Of a DNA stretch of 64,000 nucleotides, positions 49,340-57,822 are shown in pieces (within the stretch, counting starts at the first letter, position 1; each line of letters opens with the position of its first letter). Both the position numbers and the translations under genes were made by a program. Origin of the DNA: a virus. The stretch spans positions 1 through 64,000 of the IMG/VR virus record IMGVR_UViG_3300035667_000058; one strand, written 5' to 3'. Under the pieces are notes generated by a model. That model saw only the letters and a list, made by a program, of their open reading frames with translations, was not told where the DNA came from and ran no database searches.

Positions 49340-49986
49340 CGCTCGAGCACATCACCGATCACGAAGTGCGCGGCAGCAAACTGCTCACCGAGCAGTTCAA
49401 GCACAAGGCAACCATAGCCGCGCTGCTCAAGAGCTGGCTTGGGCAAATCCAAGAACTCGAAGACGCAACGTATCAGCTGCAGCTACAGCGCGTGCTCGGG
49501 ACCGCGACCGGCGCGAACCTCGATGTCTTGGGCGAGCTCGTCGGCCAGGCACGCGCTGGACGATCCGACACACAATACCGGGTGTGGATTGCAGGACGCG
49601 TGCTGGTCAACAAGAGCCGCGGCAAGACGGTGCAGCTCATCGCCATCGCGAGCAAGCTGACGCAGGGACCGGTGCGGCTCGCGGAGTACTACCCCGCATC
49701 GTTCACGATCTATTCGGGCGCACCGATACGGGGCAGTGACGGCGTCGAGATTGCCAAGCTGTTGCACATCGCCAAGGCCGCAGGCGTGGCGATGCAGTTC
49801 GTTTGGTACGACTCCGCGACCGCGTTTCGGTTTGCCATCAGCGGCGTTCCGAACATGGACAGCCCTCGCGGATTTGGCTTGGGGCGCTTTGCCGCTGTGA
49901 GCGACGGCCGCGACATGGCGTTTGACGACGTGCCGCCACCGGTCTTCGTTGGTGGCGGAGGCGGCGAGCTTCTGGTGGTGCTCTAG
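49336..49986 (+). CDS. DUF2612 baseplate-associated protein (gpI-like)
   Basis: 216 residues: LTEQFKHKATIAALLKSWLG, LQLQRVLGTATGANLDVLGE and LVGQARAGRSDTQYRVWIAG match DUF2612. The C-terminal part ends in a Gly-rich loop (FVGGGGGELLVVL). It connects baseplate to fibre. Confidence 0.85.
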   Translation: MTLEHITDHEVRGSKLLTEQFKHKATIAALLKSWLGQIQELEDATYQLQLQRVLGTATGANLDVLGELVGQARAGRSDTQYRVWIAGRVLVNKSRGKTVQLIAIASKLTQGPVRLAEYYPASFTIYSGAPIRGSDGVEIAKLLHIAKAAGVAMQFVWYDSATAFRFAISGVPNMDSPRGFGLGRFAAVSDGRDMAFDDVPPPVFVGGGGGELLVVL

Positions 49987-51156
49987 ATGGATCTCAAACT
50001 CGATCAATGGGCAACAGTGCTGCCGACTGGGTTCCCCGGTGCGATCGCACCATCGACCGGAAAAAAGCAGGAGGGCTTTGCCAACGGCGAAGAGCCCGCG
50101 GCGGGGCATGTGAATCACGTATTTCAGGCAGTCGCAGATGTGCAGCAAGAAGTCAGAGCGGCGATCGAGGGCGCCGGGCTGACCCTGTCGAACCTCGACA
50201 ATGCGCAACTGGACCGCGCGGTCAAAACGCTGATCGGCCGCGGAGCGGAAAAGCGCGCGCTCAGTGGCTTCCAAAGCATTTCCACAGGCGTGGCGCAGGC
50301 GCTCAATGCGCTGGCATCGGACGGCACAAGCGTAGTGGCGGTGGGCAATGCCGGCGCGGTCACATCGTGGGCTGGCACGGTCAGCGGCGCTTGGGTCACG
50401 CGCGCGCCCGGGTCGATCTATGGTGGCAACTTTGCAGCCGTGTACTTCGATGCAGTGCACAACCTGTGGATCGCAGGCGGCGCGGGAGGTGAGATCCAGA
50501 CAGCTCCGCCTGCCATGACCCCTTGGACTCGGCGAAACAATACGGGCGGCGACGTCACGAGCATCGCGGGCAGCGCCGCGGGAGTGATCGTGGCCGGTAT
50601 GGCCGGTGCGCCCTATCTCAAGCGCAGCGCCGACGGTGTGACGTACACGAGCCCAACCCCATCGCACGCGGCCAGTATTCACGAAGTGGCCTACGGTGCC
50701 GGCGTGTTCGTGGCCGTGACGGTTGACGGTTATGTAATGTACTCGGTCGATGGCACCACGTGGACCACTGGCATATCGTCACCAAGCGCAGGCGGCCAGG
50801 GTCACGTTGCCTATCACCCGGACTGGGGTTTCATTGCGACCTACGAGCAATTTGCGTTTCACTCCATAAACGGCATGACGTGGACCAGCATTCAGAACGC
50901 CATGCCGACGGCTGAGAGTGGGTTCTCGGCAGCCCGGGGCGCGCTTGTCCTTACGCCGCACGCATGGCGGGTTATATTCACCGGCGCGACTTCAGGCTTC
51001 TGGGGCTGGCATACAACGACCGTCAACGCAGCACCCGACTTCAAAACTGCCGGTGCGCGGATGGGTGCTATCGCCCGGATTTGCATCTTCAATGACCAGG
51101 CATGGGCCGTCAACGGCGCCGATGACAAGGTCTACGTTTCAAGCCCGATCGCATGA
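49987..51156 (+). CDS. Tail fibre-like protein, beta-propeller pattern
   Basis: 389 residues. The first 90 residues form the attachment part (VFQAVADVQQEVRAAIEGAG); from residue 95 onward repeated segments of the Asp-Gly-x-x-W-T type (DGTSVVAVGNAGAVTSWAG, SVDGTTWTTGISSPS, SINGMTWTSIQNAMP) suggest a beta-propeller receptor-binding domain. Last gene of the tail block before the reversed protease gene. Confidence 0.7.
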   Translation: MDLKLDQWATVLPTGFPGAIAPSTGKKQEGFANGEEPAAGHVNHVFQAVADVQQEVRAAIEGAGLTLSNLDNAQLDRAVKTLIGRGAEKRALSGFQSISTGVAQALNALASDGTSVVAVGNAGAVTSWAGTVSGAWVTRAPGSIYGGNFAAVYFDAVHNLWIAGGAGGEIQTAPPAMTPWTRRNNTGGDVTSIAGSAAGVIVAGMAGAPYLKRSADGVTYTSPTPSHAASIHEVAYGAGVFVAVTVDGYVMYSVDGTTWTTGISSPSAGGQGHVAYHPDWGFIATYEQFAFHSINGMTWTSIQNAMPTAESGFSAARGALVLTPHAWRVIFTGATSGFWGWHTTTVNAAPDFKTAGARMGAIARICIFNDQAWAVNGADDKVYVSSPIA

Positions 51157-51167
51157 TCGCGCCGAGC

Positions 51168-51782
51168 CTAGCGCGTCACATCAACTAGGGCTGGCTGCCC
51201 ACGGGCCCAGTTGAGCGCCACCACTTCACCATCGGCATTGAACACTGGCGCGCCCGAATCCCCGGCGCAGGCGCAACCGTCGGCGTCGTACTCGCGGCCC
51301 TGCGTGTAGGCGCCCGAGCGCCGTGTTACCGCGCGCGTAACCTGTGCGCCGGTGCAGCCGTAGCCGACCAGAGTGAGCGCATCGCCAAGTGCAGGCGGCG
51401 TCGTAGCCATACGCGCTGGCTGCGCAGTCAGTAGCGGCGACGAGAGTTCAAGTAGCGCCACGTCTTCGCCGCCCGGACCGCCGACCCAGCGCGGGAGTGC
51501 AAGATAGCGAACACCACCGATCTTGACCTGCATGTCCGGGTGCACACAGTGCGCGGCCGTCATGATCTCAGACTGGCTCACAAGCACGCCCGAGCAGCCC
51601 ACCGCGGCGGCACCTGCAAAGACCTGCACAACTGAGGGATCTTCGGACGGCTCACCGATACAAGCCAGGGTGGGCTCGCCGCTCGCAGCACCGGATGCGC
51701 CGACCTGCGTAGAGCAGGCGCCTGCCAAGAGTGCCAGCCACAACCTCAGTGCGTGCGCCAGGATCGTCAGTTTTCTAGCCAT
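51168..51782 (-). CDS. Trypsin-like serine protease, predicted lipoprotein
   Basis: 204 residues starting MARKLTILAHALRLWLALLA with lipobox LAGAC (Cys23). Catalytic triad: His78 in IMTAAHC, Asp107 in GEDVALLEL, Ser176 in CAGDSGAPV; paired Cys fit S1-family disulphides. So it is exported, lipid-anchored and likely active in the envelope or outside. It is antisense to flanking structural genes, under its own operator (51789-51809), with an ATG about 7 nt after the -10. This is the layout of a lysogenic conversion gene. Target unknown: envelope defence, host physiology or another phage's receptor are all guesses. Confidence 0.88.
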   Translation of the reverse strand: MARKLTILAHALRLWLALLAGACSTQVGASGAASGEPTLACIGEPSEDPSVVQVFAGAAAVGCSGVLVSQSEIMTAAHCVHPDMQVKIGGVRYLALPRWVGGPGGEDVALLELSSPLLTAQPARMATTPPALGDALTLVGYGCTGAQVTRAVTRRSGAYTQGREYDADGCACAGDSGAPVFNADGEVVALNWARGQPALVDVTR

Positions 51783-51788
51783 ACTCTC

Positions 51789-51809
51789 ATTGTAACCGTA
51801 GAGGGTTAC
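51789..51809 (-). promoter_or_regulatory. Promoter-operator D (GTAACC-N6-GGTTAC)
   Basis: GTAACC 51792-51797 and GGTTAC 51804-51809. Minus-strand -10 TACAAT at plus 51789-51794, immediately before the protease start; no good -35, so an activator or weak promoter is possible. Identical geometry to sites A-C twenty kilobases away. Confidence 0.7.
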
Positions 51810-51946
51810 CAAATACTAGGCCGGACCGTCCTTTTCCGCGATGGACCCAATCAAGCCGGTGGGCTCCTGTGCGCTTACGTTTCCGCGTGTAGTCAACGTG
51901 GCTGCCCTATTGCGGTCGATGCCAAACGCCAATATCCAACGATGAT

Positions 51947-53113
51947 GTGACCCTGAACTACGCCGACCCCGTAACCGGGACCAACGTCCCGCTCCGATCG
52001 CGCACACTCGCGGGTGAACAGGTGCCAGGTCATGACGTGCTGGCACTGCCGGGCACGGTCGAAACCGACATCACCGCGACCAAGACCGCGACGCAATCGA
52101 TCGTTACGGCGCTTGGGTCTTTCCTTTCCACGCTCGCAGGAGCGGTGACCGCGAACCGCGTCGCAGTGGACCTCGCGACCACCCCGACAGCGAACCTCGC
52201 AACACTCGCCACTGCACCGGGCAAGCTGGACACCATCATCACGGCGCTCGGCGGCTACCTGTCTACGCTTGCGGGTGCAGTCACGGGGTCGCGCGTCGCG
52301 GTCGATCTACCTGCGACTCCGACCGCGAACCTCGCAACGATCGCGACCGGCCCGGCCAAGCTCGATACGATCATCACCGCCCTTGGATCGTACCTTTCTA
52401 CGATTGCCGGTGCGATCGTCGCCGGCCGCGTTGCAGTGGACCTCGCGACCACCCCGACCGCGAACCTCGCGAGCATCGCGGCCGACAGCGCGACCACCAA
52501 CACCAAGCTCGACGCACTGCATGCCGACCTTGCGCTCGTGCCGGTCAGTCTACCTGCGACTCCGACCGCGAACCTCGCAACGATCGCGACCGGCCCGGCC
52601 AAGCTCGATACGATCATCACCGCCCTTGGATCGTACCTGTCCACGCTCGCAGGCGCGGTCACGGCCGCTCGCGTCGCGGTGGACCTCGCGACCACCCCGA
52701 CCGCGAACCTCGCAACACTCGCGGGCGCGATCACTGCTGCGCGGATGGCGGTCAACGTCGACAGTGTTACCACCGGCAAGCTCGACACGCTGCATACCGA
52801 CCTTGCGGCGCTTGCCACCAACCAAGGCGTCCCGAGTGGCGGCGCGATCATGGGCTACGTCGGCGGCATCAACACGACCACCGATACAGCATTCGCGAGC
52901 AAGACCACAGTGCGCGGCATCGTGATTACAAACCTCGACCTGGTCAACAACCTGCTGATCAAAAAGGCCGCAGCACCAACCAGCACCGACGTCGATACGG
53001 TCACGGTTTTGCCAGGCCGCAACTCGCCGTTTTTGCCATGTACTGACCCAAGCGTGTTCAAGCTGCGCAGCTCGTCGGGCAGCACGACAGCCGCTTGCTA
53101 CGCGGGCGCGTGA
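51947..53113 (+). CDS. Repeat-rich tail fibre-like protein
   Basis: 388 residues from GTG 51947. Residues 40-290 repeat a unit of 25-40 residues (variants of TPTANLATIATGPAKLDTII, ALGSYLSTLAGAVTAARVAV), likely a long helical or trimeric coiled shaft. The C-terminal 100 residues (GGAIMGYVGGINTTTDTAFA, LVNNLLIKKAAAPTSTDVDT) form a tip domain. Unit number is probably variable because the DNA repeats are exact in places. Confidence 0.72.
   Translation: MTLNYADPVTGTNVPLRSRTLAGEQVPGHDVLALPGTVETDITATKTATQSIVTALGSFLSTLAGAVTANRVAVDLATTPTANLATLATAPGKLDTIITALGGYLSTLAGAVTGSRVAVDLPATPTANLATIATGPAKLDTIITALGSYLSTIAGAIVAGRVAVDLATTPTANLASIAADSATTNTKLDALHADLALVPVSLPATPTANLATIATGPAKLDTIITALGSYLSTLAGAVTAARVAVDLATTPTANLATLAGAITAARMAVNVDSVTTGKLDTLHTDLAALATNQGVPSGGAIMGYVGGINTTTDTAFASKTTVRGIVITNLDLVNNLLIKKAAAPTSTDVDTVTVLPGRNSPFLPCTDPSVFKLRSSSGSTTAACYAGA
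52306..52395. repeat. 90-bp direct repeat, copy 1
   Basis: Identical over 90 bp to 52549-52638 (offset 243 bp, 81 codons) inside the fibre gene. Exact identity over this length points to a recent in-frame duplication or gene conversion. Confidence 0.85.
52549..52638. repeat. 90-bp direct repeat, copy 2
   Basis: Second copy of the repeat at 52306-52395. Recombination between copies would remove or add 81 codons while keeping the frame. Confidence 0.85.
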
Positions 53114-53114
53114 G

Positions 53115-54728
53115 ATGAGCGGGTTCGGTGATGCGCTGATGGTGCCTGCGCTGGAGCAGCACCATTCGCCGGCCGCCTGGGCGGCAGTGAACACACCCGG
53201 ACTCGATGCGATCAGCGCGACGCCACTCGCTGCGTTTTCCGCGACTCGCAGGCTGCGTACGGCGTACACGGGCCCGTGCATGCGCATTCGCCGCACGGAC
53301 AACGCGGAACTCGATGTTGGCTTTGGCGCTGACAACCTGCTCGATGCCGCTGCGATTGCGACGTTCTGCGCGGGGTCCACGGGCTACGTCAAGACCTGGT
53401 ATGACCAAAGCGGCCACGGCAACGACGTCACGCAGTCAGTCACAACCAAGCAGCCCATTATCTATGCGTCGGGTGCGATCACTGTCAACAGTGCCGGAAA
53501 GGCCGCGTTCCACCTTGACGGCGTGGATGACTACATGGGCCGCGCCGACGCGCTCGGCCTGACGGGTAGCCCAGCGCTGACGGTCGGCTCGGTCATTCAA
53601 AGCGCGAGTGCTGATGCGTGGGGCTGGGGCTTCGGCGGCACCGCTGCCAACGCAAGCTGGGACTTCGAGCTGTACAAGGGCGGCTCGAACCTCGCCATCA
53701 CGCAGACATCCGGCGGGTTCCGCAACTTCAACTGGGCTTGGCAAACCGGCGTCCACCAATACATCTGCGGCAAGGCTGCGGCTGCCACGTCTGGCAGCTG
53801 GACCTGTGAGCAGGACGGCATTGCTCTCAGCCAGCAAAGCGCGCACGGCGCGCCCAGTGCGTTGAACCTAGCGAACTCGGTCTTCAACATCGGCACCGGC
53901 GCAACGGTCGGCCAGAGCGGCGTATGGGGAGAGGAGTACACGAACTTCATAGTCGTCTATAACGCAGTGCTTGCGGGCGCGGACTCGGTCGCGCTTCGCA
54001 ACGAGCAGGCGCAGCACTCAATCCCGGGACCAGGCGACCTTATTGCGATTGCCGATCAACGGTCGTGGTTCCGGGCGGACTCGGGGGTCACATCCGCGAG
54101 CAACCGCGTCAGCGCGTGGGCGGACGTGTTTGGCAACGGCAACCTGGCGCAGGCGACGGGCGGCTCGCAACCGCTGCTGGTGGCGGTATCCGTCGGAGGG
54201 CAGCCCGGCGTGTCCGACGACGACGGCAACCGGTTCATGAAGGCAACGCTCACGACGCCCGTAGCGATCGGGCAACGGGCCTATGTATGGATCATGCTGA
54301 AGGTTGCCTCGCTTGCCGCGACGGCACAGTACACAGGTGGACTCGGCGGGGTCGGATCCAACCGTGCGCTTATAGCCGTTGAGGCTGCCAATAAGTGGCG
54401 CAAGTTCGTGCAGAGTGGAACGGCCTCCGATACAGCGGCGAGCACCATCACGGCAGACACGACCACCTTCCACCTACTCGAAACAGGGATGACTACGGGC
54501 GGTTTTGCCGGTCTGGTCGTGAGCGGCGTTGCAGTGGACCTCGCGGCCGAGCCTGGGCCGATCCTCGCTAGCCAGAATGTGGCCACCATTTTTGCGAGCA
54601 GCGGGAGCGTCGGCGGCACCGGTATGTCTTCCTCCGTTGCCGAGATGATAATCATGGCTGCCGAGCCAGCACCCGCAGTGAAAACTGCCATGCGCGCATA
54701 CTTCGCTGCTCGTTACGGTTCCATCTAA
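53115..54728 (+). CDS. Tail protein with arabinofuranosidase-B-like/LamG-like domains
   Basis: 537 residues. The N-terminal 330 residues follow the pattern FSATRRLRTAYTGPCMRIRR, LDVGFGADNLLDAAAIATFC, GYVKTWYDQSGHGNDVTQS, AAFHLDGVDDYMGRAD, found in alpha-L-arabinofuranosidase B-like and LamG-type domains attached to phage tail proteins. A second lectin-like part covers residues 340-537 (WFRADSGVTSASNRVSAWAD). It probably binds or trims surface polysaccharide during adsorption. Catalytic residues cannot be assigned. Confidence 0.65.
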   Translation: MSGFGDALMVPALEQHHSPAAWAAVNTPGLDAISATPLAAFSATRRLRTAYTGPCMRIRRTDNAELDVGFGADNLLDAAAIATFCAGSTGYVKTWYDQSGHGNDVTQSVTTKQPIIYASGAITVNSAGKAAFHLDGVDDYMGRADALGLTGSPALTVGSVIQSASADAWGWGFGGTAANASWDFELYKGGSNLAITQTSGGFRNFNWAWQTGVHQYICGKAAAATSGSWTCEQDGIALSQQSAHGAPSALNLANSVFNIGTGATVGQSGVWGEEYTNFIVVYNAVLAGADSVALRNEQAQHSIPGPGDLIAIADQRSWFRADSGVTSASNRVSAWADVFGNGNLAQATGGSQPLLVAVSVGGQPGVSDDDGNRFMKATLTTPVAIGQRAYVWIMLKVASLAATAQYTGGLGGVGSNRALIAVEAANKWRKFVQSGTASDTAASTITADTTTFHLLETGMTTGGFAGLVVSGVAVDLAAEPGPILASQNVATIFASSGSVGGTGMSSSVAEMIIMAAEPAPAVKTAMRAYFAARYGSI

Positions 54729-54746
54729 ACGAAAGGTCACAGTCAC

Positions 54747-55082
54747 ATGAATTTCCTGGTTGTACCCAACGAAGACGCCGACAAGGTCAACGAAGCATTG
54801 GGCAGGCTGTATGCCGCTTCGATGGACCCGCCTGCCGATTATCCGATCGTCGGCATCCTGTCAGACACCGGGCTGCCCGATCCCGATCCCGACCACACCA
54901 CGCGGTACTATCAACAGCCTCGCCCCGGCGTCAACGGCACGCAAACGGCGTTCTTCGCCGATGCGTTGGTGCAAACGTGGCTCGGCCAAACCGTGCAAAC
55001 CGATCTTGGCGAGGTAACGTTGCCGAGCGAGGTGACGGTGCTCGCCAACAGCTGGTTCCCTCCCAATCCCGACGACGAATGA
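54747..55082 (+). CDS. Small tail-associated protein, unknown
   Basis: A 111-residue protein: MNFLVVPNEDADKVNEALGR, DYPIVGILSDTGLPDPDPDH. Acidic, no membrane segment. Between fibre and endolysin genes; perhaps a fibre chaperone or a small structural protein. Confidence 0.55.
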   Translation: MNFLVVPNEDADKVNEALGRLYAASMDPPADYPIVGILSDTGLPDPDPDHTTRYYQQPRPGVNGTQTAFFADALVQTWLGQTVQTDLGEVTLPSEVTVLANSWFPPNPDDE

Positions 55083-55864
55083 CCCTGCAACTCGGCAGCC
55101 ACGGTCCCGATGTGCTCGCATGGCAAAGCGCGCTCTCGGGCCGTGGCTACGCAGTCGGCACGCCAGACGGCGACTTCGGCAAGGTCACCCACAATGCCAC
55201 GTGCGCGTTTCAAACCTGCTCGGCGCTACCAACCACGGGCATCGTGGGCGCTGCCGAGCAGGCTGCGCTGCACGGCAGTTCGGCGCCGAGGCCTGCGCCG
55301 GTGCTCGGCTACAGCATTCCGTTTGTGGCGTCGCGGTTTTTTGGGGCGGTGCGCGCCATCATCGATGACATCGTGCTGCATTCAATAGAGTGTCCGGAGG
55401 CCAGCACGCGCGCCGAAACGTGCGCGCAGTACATGGCAGACCTGCCTGTGGATGGTCCCAAGAAGTCAGCGCATTACTACTGCGACAGCGACACCGTTGT
55501 GCAGGGCGTGCCCGATCACCGCGTGGCCTACGCAGCGCCTGGCGCCAATGCCCATGGCCTGCACATCGAGCACGCGGGCTACGCGCGGCAGACGCGTGCG
55601 GAGTGGCTCGATGATTTTTCGATCCGCATGCTGAGTCTTTCCGCGCAACTCTGCGCCCGCAAGTGCCGCGAGTACGATATCCCGATCAGGTTCTTGCGCA
55701 GCGCTGACTTGCGCAGTGCGCGCCCTCGCGGCATCACCACGCACTACGAAGTCAGCCAGGCGTTCCTGAAGTCCGACCACACCGACCCGGGCAAGGAGTT
55801 CCCCATCGACTGGTACATCGCGCGCGTGCAGCTTGCGTACGATGTGGCGGGCGCGCGGGTATGA
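55079..55864 (+). CDS. Endolysin: peptidoglycan-binding domain plus amidase_2
   Basis: 261 residues from ATG 55079. Residues 1-65 are a PG_binding_1 domain (LQLGSHGPDVLAWQSALSGR, GYAVGTPDGDFGKVTHN). The catalytic part is an N-acetylmuramoyl-L-alanine amidase: DDIVLHSIE, KKSAHYYCDSDTVVQGVPDH, HGLHIEHAGYARQ, TTHYEV and SDHTDPGKEFPIDWY, giving the His/His/Asp-type zinc ligands. It cuts the amide bond between sugar and peptide at lysis. No signal peptide, so a holin is needed. Confidence 0.9.
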   Translation: MTLQLGSHGPDVLAWQSALSGRGYAVGTPDGDFGKVTHNATCAFQTCSALPTTGIVGAAEQAALHGSSAPRPAPVLGYSIPFVASRFFGAVRAIIDDIVLHSIECPEASTRAETCAQYMADLPVDGPKKSAHYYCDSDTVVQGVPDHRVAYAAPGANAHGLHIEHAGYARQTRAEWLDDFSIRMLSLSAQLCARKCREYDIPIRFLRSADLRSARPRGITTHYEVSQAFLKSDHTDPGKEFPIDWYIARVQLAYDVAGARV

Positions 55865-56394
55865 CCGAGCCGGGCCCGGCCAAGGCGCAAACGGTCGACT
55901 CGCTGGCCGCGCCGGTCATGGCGATCATGACCAACCGGCGCGTGGGCGGATGGCTATGGAGGGCGTTGCCGTGGCTGTTCTGCCTGGTGACCGGGTACGC
56001 AGGCGACATGCTCGGCGAGTACCGGACCCGGTACAGCCTCAAGGCCGAGATGCAGGCGTATCTCGATGTGCGCGCCGCGGACAAAACGCGTGACGCGCTG
56101 GCCACGCAGCGGCACGCCGACGAGATGGCTGCCCTCGCCGAACTCGATCGCAAGTTGCTCGATGAGTCGCAGAAGGCGCCCGGCCGCGTCATCGCGCTCG
56201 AGCGCGGGCAGTGGTTTACGTGGCGCGCGTTGGCCGAGCTGCGCGCCGCCGCGTATGCCGGGCAGACCGCCAAGCACACCGAGCTCATGGATCGGCTTGG
56301 GCAGAAGTTCGCGGTCATGTGGACGAAAGCCGCCGTGCAGCAAGAGCCCGGTGTGGCGTACGATTACGTATTCAGCCACGCGCACGTCGAGTGA
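55861..56394 (+). CDS. Membrane/coiled-coil protein, holin or spanin candidate
   Basis: 177 residues coupled to the endolysin (ATGA). One hydrophobic segment at about residues 30-48 (GGWLWRALPWLFCLVTGYAG) followed by a long Ala/Glu/Arg helical region (MAALAELDRKLLDESQKAPG). Topology fits an inner spanin or an unusual holin; neither is provable. Last rightward gene; its end overlaps the convergent gene. Confidence 0.5.
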   Translation: MTEPGPAKAQTVDSLAAPVMAIMTNRRVGGWLWRALPWLFCLVTGYAGDMLGEYRTRYSLKAEMQAYLDVRAADKTRDALATQRHADEMAALAELDRKLLDESQKAPGRVIALERGQWFTWRALAELRAAAYAGQTAKHTELMDRLGQKFAVMWTKAAVQQEPGVAYDYVFSHAHVE

Positions 56395-56744
56395 AACGTC
56401 AACCCGGGAACGCGCCGGCCGCATGCAGCTTCTCGTAGCACACGTCGCACAACGAACGAGACCGGCTCCCCGGGCGGGGGCAGGAGGCCAGCCGCCTTGG
56501 CTTCGGCGATAGCTTCTTCATCGGTCCACCCCATCATGAACTCTTCGCGGCACGCGTCGCAGGTGAACGTCTGCACATACGTCACACGCACCGTTCCCGT
56601 GCTGGTCGAGAGCTTGTGGTCTGGCCGCGGATGGCGCGCGGCGACGGCAAGCGCGAACAGTCGCAAGCCCTGGCACGCGAGCGCACTTGCGAGTTCGTTC
56701 ACGGCGCATCGGATGCGCGCATCGCCCGGGTCATCGGCGGGCAT
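56364..56744 (-). CDS. Small protein with Cys pair
   Basis: 126 residues starting MPADDPGDARIRCAVNELAS. Contains QTFTCDACREEFMMGWTDEE and more Cys near the end; part of a zinc site. Last gene of the right-hand leftward array. Confidence 0.5.
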   Translation of the reverse strand: MPADDPGDARIRCAVNELASALACQGLRLFALAVAARHPRPDHKLSTSTGTVRVTYVQTFTCDACREEFMMGWTDEEAIAEAKAAGLLPPPGEPVSFVVRRVLREAACGRRVPGLTFHSTCAWLNT

Positions 56745-56926
56745 CAGAGATGCTGCCGAACGTCGATGCCCCATTGAATGGGCCGGATGCCTGCGTGCGT
56801 GCCGTAGGCCCCGCACTCGCACTTGTGCACAATCACACCGTCGATGGTGTGGCTTTCAAACGATGAGACGCTTATGTGCACGTGGTCGTCCGTTGGCTGC
56901 GCGGGCTCGTGTGGAAGGTTCGTCAT
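56744..56926 (-). CDS. Small Cys/His protein
   Basis: 60 residues: HVHISVSSFESHTIDGVIVH then KCECGAYGTHAGIRPIQWG. One Cys/His metal site likely. Start/stop overlap with the next gene. Unknown. Confidence 0.5.
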   Translation of the reverse strand: MTNLPHEPAQPTDDHVHISVSSFESHTIDGVIVHKCECGAYGTHAGIRPIQWGIDVRQHL

Positions 56927-57053
56927 CTTTGAAACCGCGCAGCGTCCGGAAACGGCGGATCGTTCGGACACGAACCTACCCAGCAGAGACCTTCAATGGG
57001 GCCGGACGACTGCGCAGGGGCACAAGTACCGCACGATGCGGACCGGCGTCAAG
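56927..57053. other. Short intergenic gap in the leftward array
   Basis: 127 bases without a gene. It contains a GTTCGG/CCGGA-rich stretch with partial inverted repeats but no recognisable terminator or promoter. No GTAACC or TATGCA operator found. Confidence 0.4.
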
Positions 57054-57389
57054 TCACCGCCTGTTCGGTACGCGGGTCACCTTGACGTCAATCGTGAAGC
57101 GCTCGTGCGCCACCAGCGCGGTGGGGTCTAGCTTGATCGCGGGCATCGCCCGACCGTAGTAGAGTTCGTCGAGCGAGTAGCCCACCAACTGCGCGGCATC
57201 GGCGAAGCGCGAGAGCCCCGGGTCGGTCTTGCCGCCCTCCCACTGGTCGTAGCCGGTGTAGCTCATCTTGAGTGCCTCGGCCATTTGCGTGCGCTTCATG
57301 CCCTTGGCTATCCGCGCAGCCCAAAGGCGTCGTCGCCATGTGGGCTCTGATAGCGGATCGGCGGGGTTGGGTTCATTGCGGGGCGGCAT
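57054..57389 (-). CDS. XRE-family HTH protein
   Basis: 111 residues: WRRRLWAARIAKGMKRTQMA, EALKMSYTGYDQWEGGKTDP, GLSRFADAAQLVGYSLDELY. A full HTH_3-type domain with a short tail. It could be the regulator acting at the GTAACC sites or a modulator of the main repressor; no evidence links it to either. Confidence 0.7.
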   Translation of the reverse strand: MPPRNEPNPADPLSEPTWRRRLWAARIAKGMKRTQMAEALKMSYTGYDQWEGGKTDPGLSRFADAAQLVGYSLDELYYGRAMPAIKLDPTALVAHERFTIDVKVTRVPNRR

Positions 57390-57585
57390 CGTCCTCGGCG
57401 TGCATCATGGCCCCCGACCACAGCATCAACTCCATCACTGACGTCTTCGAGGGCAGGCGGTCGCGGTGCGTCGATATGAAGCACGCGACGAGCTCGTCGA
57501 GCGCTGCGTGGAGCTCGGCATGCCGCGCCGCGTGGCCGACGCACGGTGTGGACATCGAATTGATCAAGTCGCGTGCGCGAGTCAT
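57373..57585 (-). CDS. Small helical protein
   Basis: 70 residues (MTRARDLINSMSTPCVGHAA, then RHAELHAALDELVACFISTH). Overlaps the HTH gene by 17 nt. Unknown. Confidence 0.45.
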   Translation of the reverse strand: MTRARDLINSMSTPCVGHAARHAELHAALDELVACFISTHRDRLPSKTSVMELMLWSGAMMHAEDDAAPQ

Positions 57586-57588
57586 AGG

Positions 57589-57822
57589 TCAGCGAGCCTC
57601 GCGCACGCGCTCGCTGTCGGCAGGGTCGAGCGGCCATGTGTTGGCGATGGCGAGAAACAAGTCCATGTAGTGCCGGTCGCCATTGCTGTAGGCTGCGCTC
57701 ACTACGATCAGCACGGTCGCGAGGTCACTCGCGATTGGGTCGGTCTTGCCGACGTCGAGCGCCTTCCCGGTCGCGCAGCCAAGTTCCCACATCAGCAGCG
57801 CTTTGGGAGATGGCTCGTTCAT
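57589..57822 (-). CDS. Small protein, unknown
   Basis: 77 residues: MNEPSPKALLMWELGCATGK, ATVLIVVSAAYSNGDRHYMD. Mostly helical. ATGA overlap with the next gene upstream. Unknown. Confidence 0.5.
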   Translation of the reverse strand: MNEPSPKALLMWELGCATGKALDVGKTDPIASDLATVLIVVSAAYSNGDRHYMDLFLAIANTWPLDPADSERVREAR

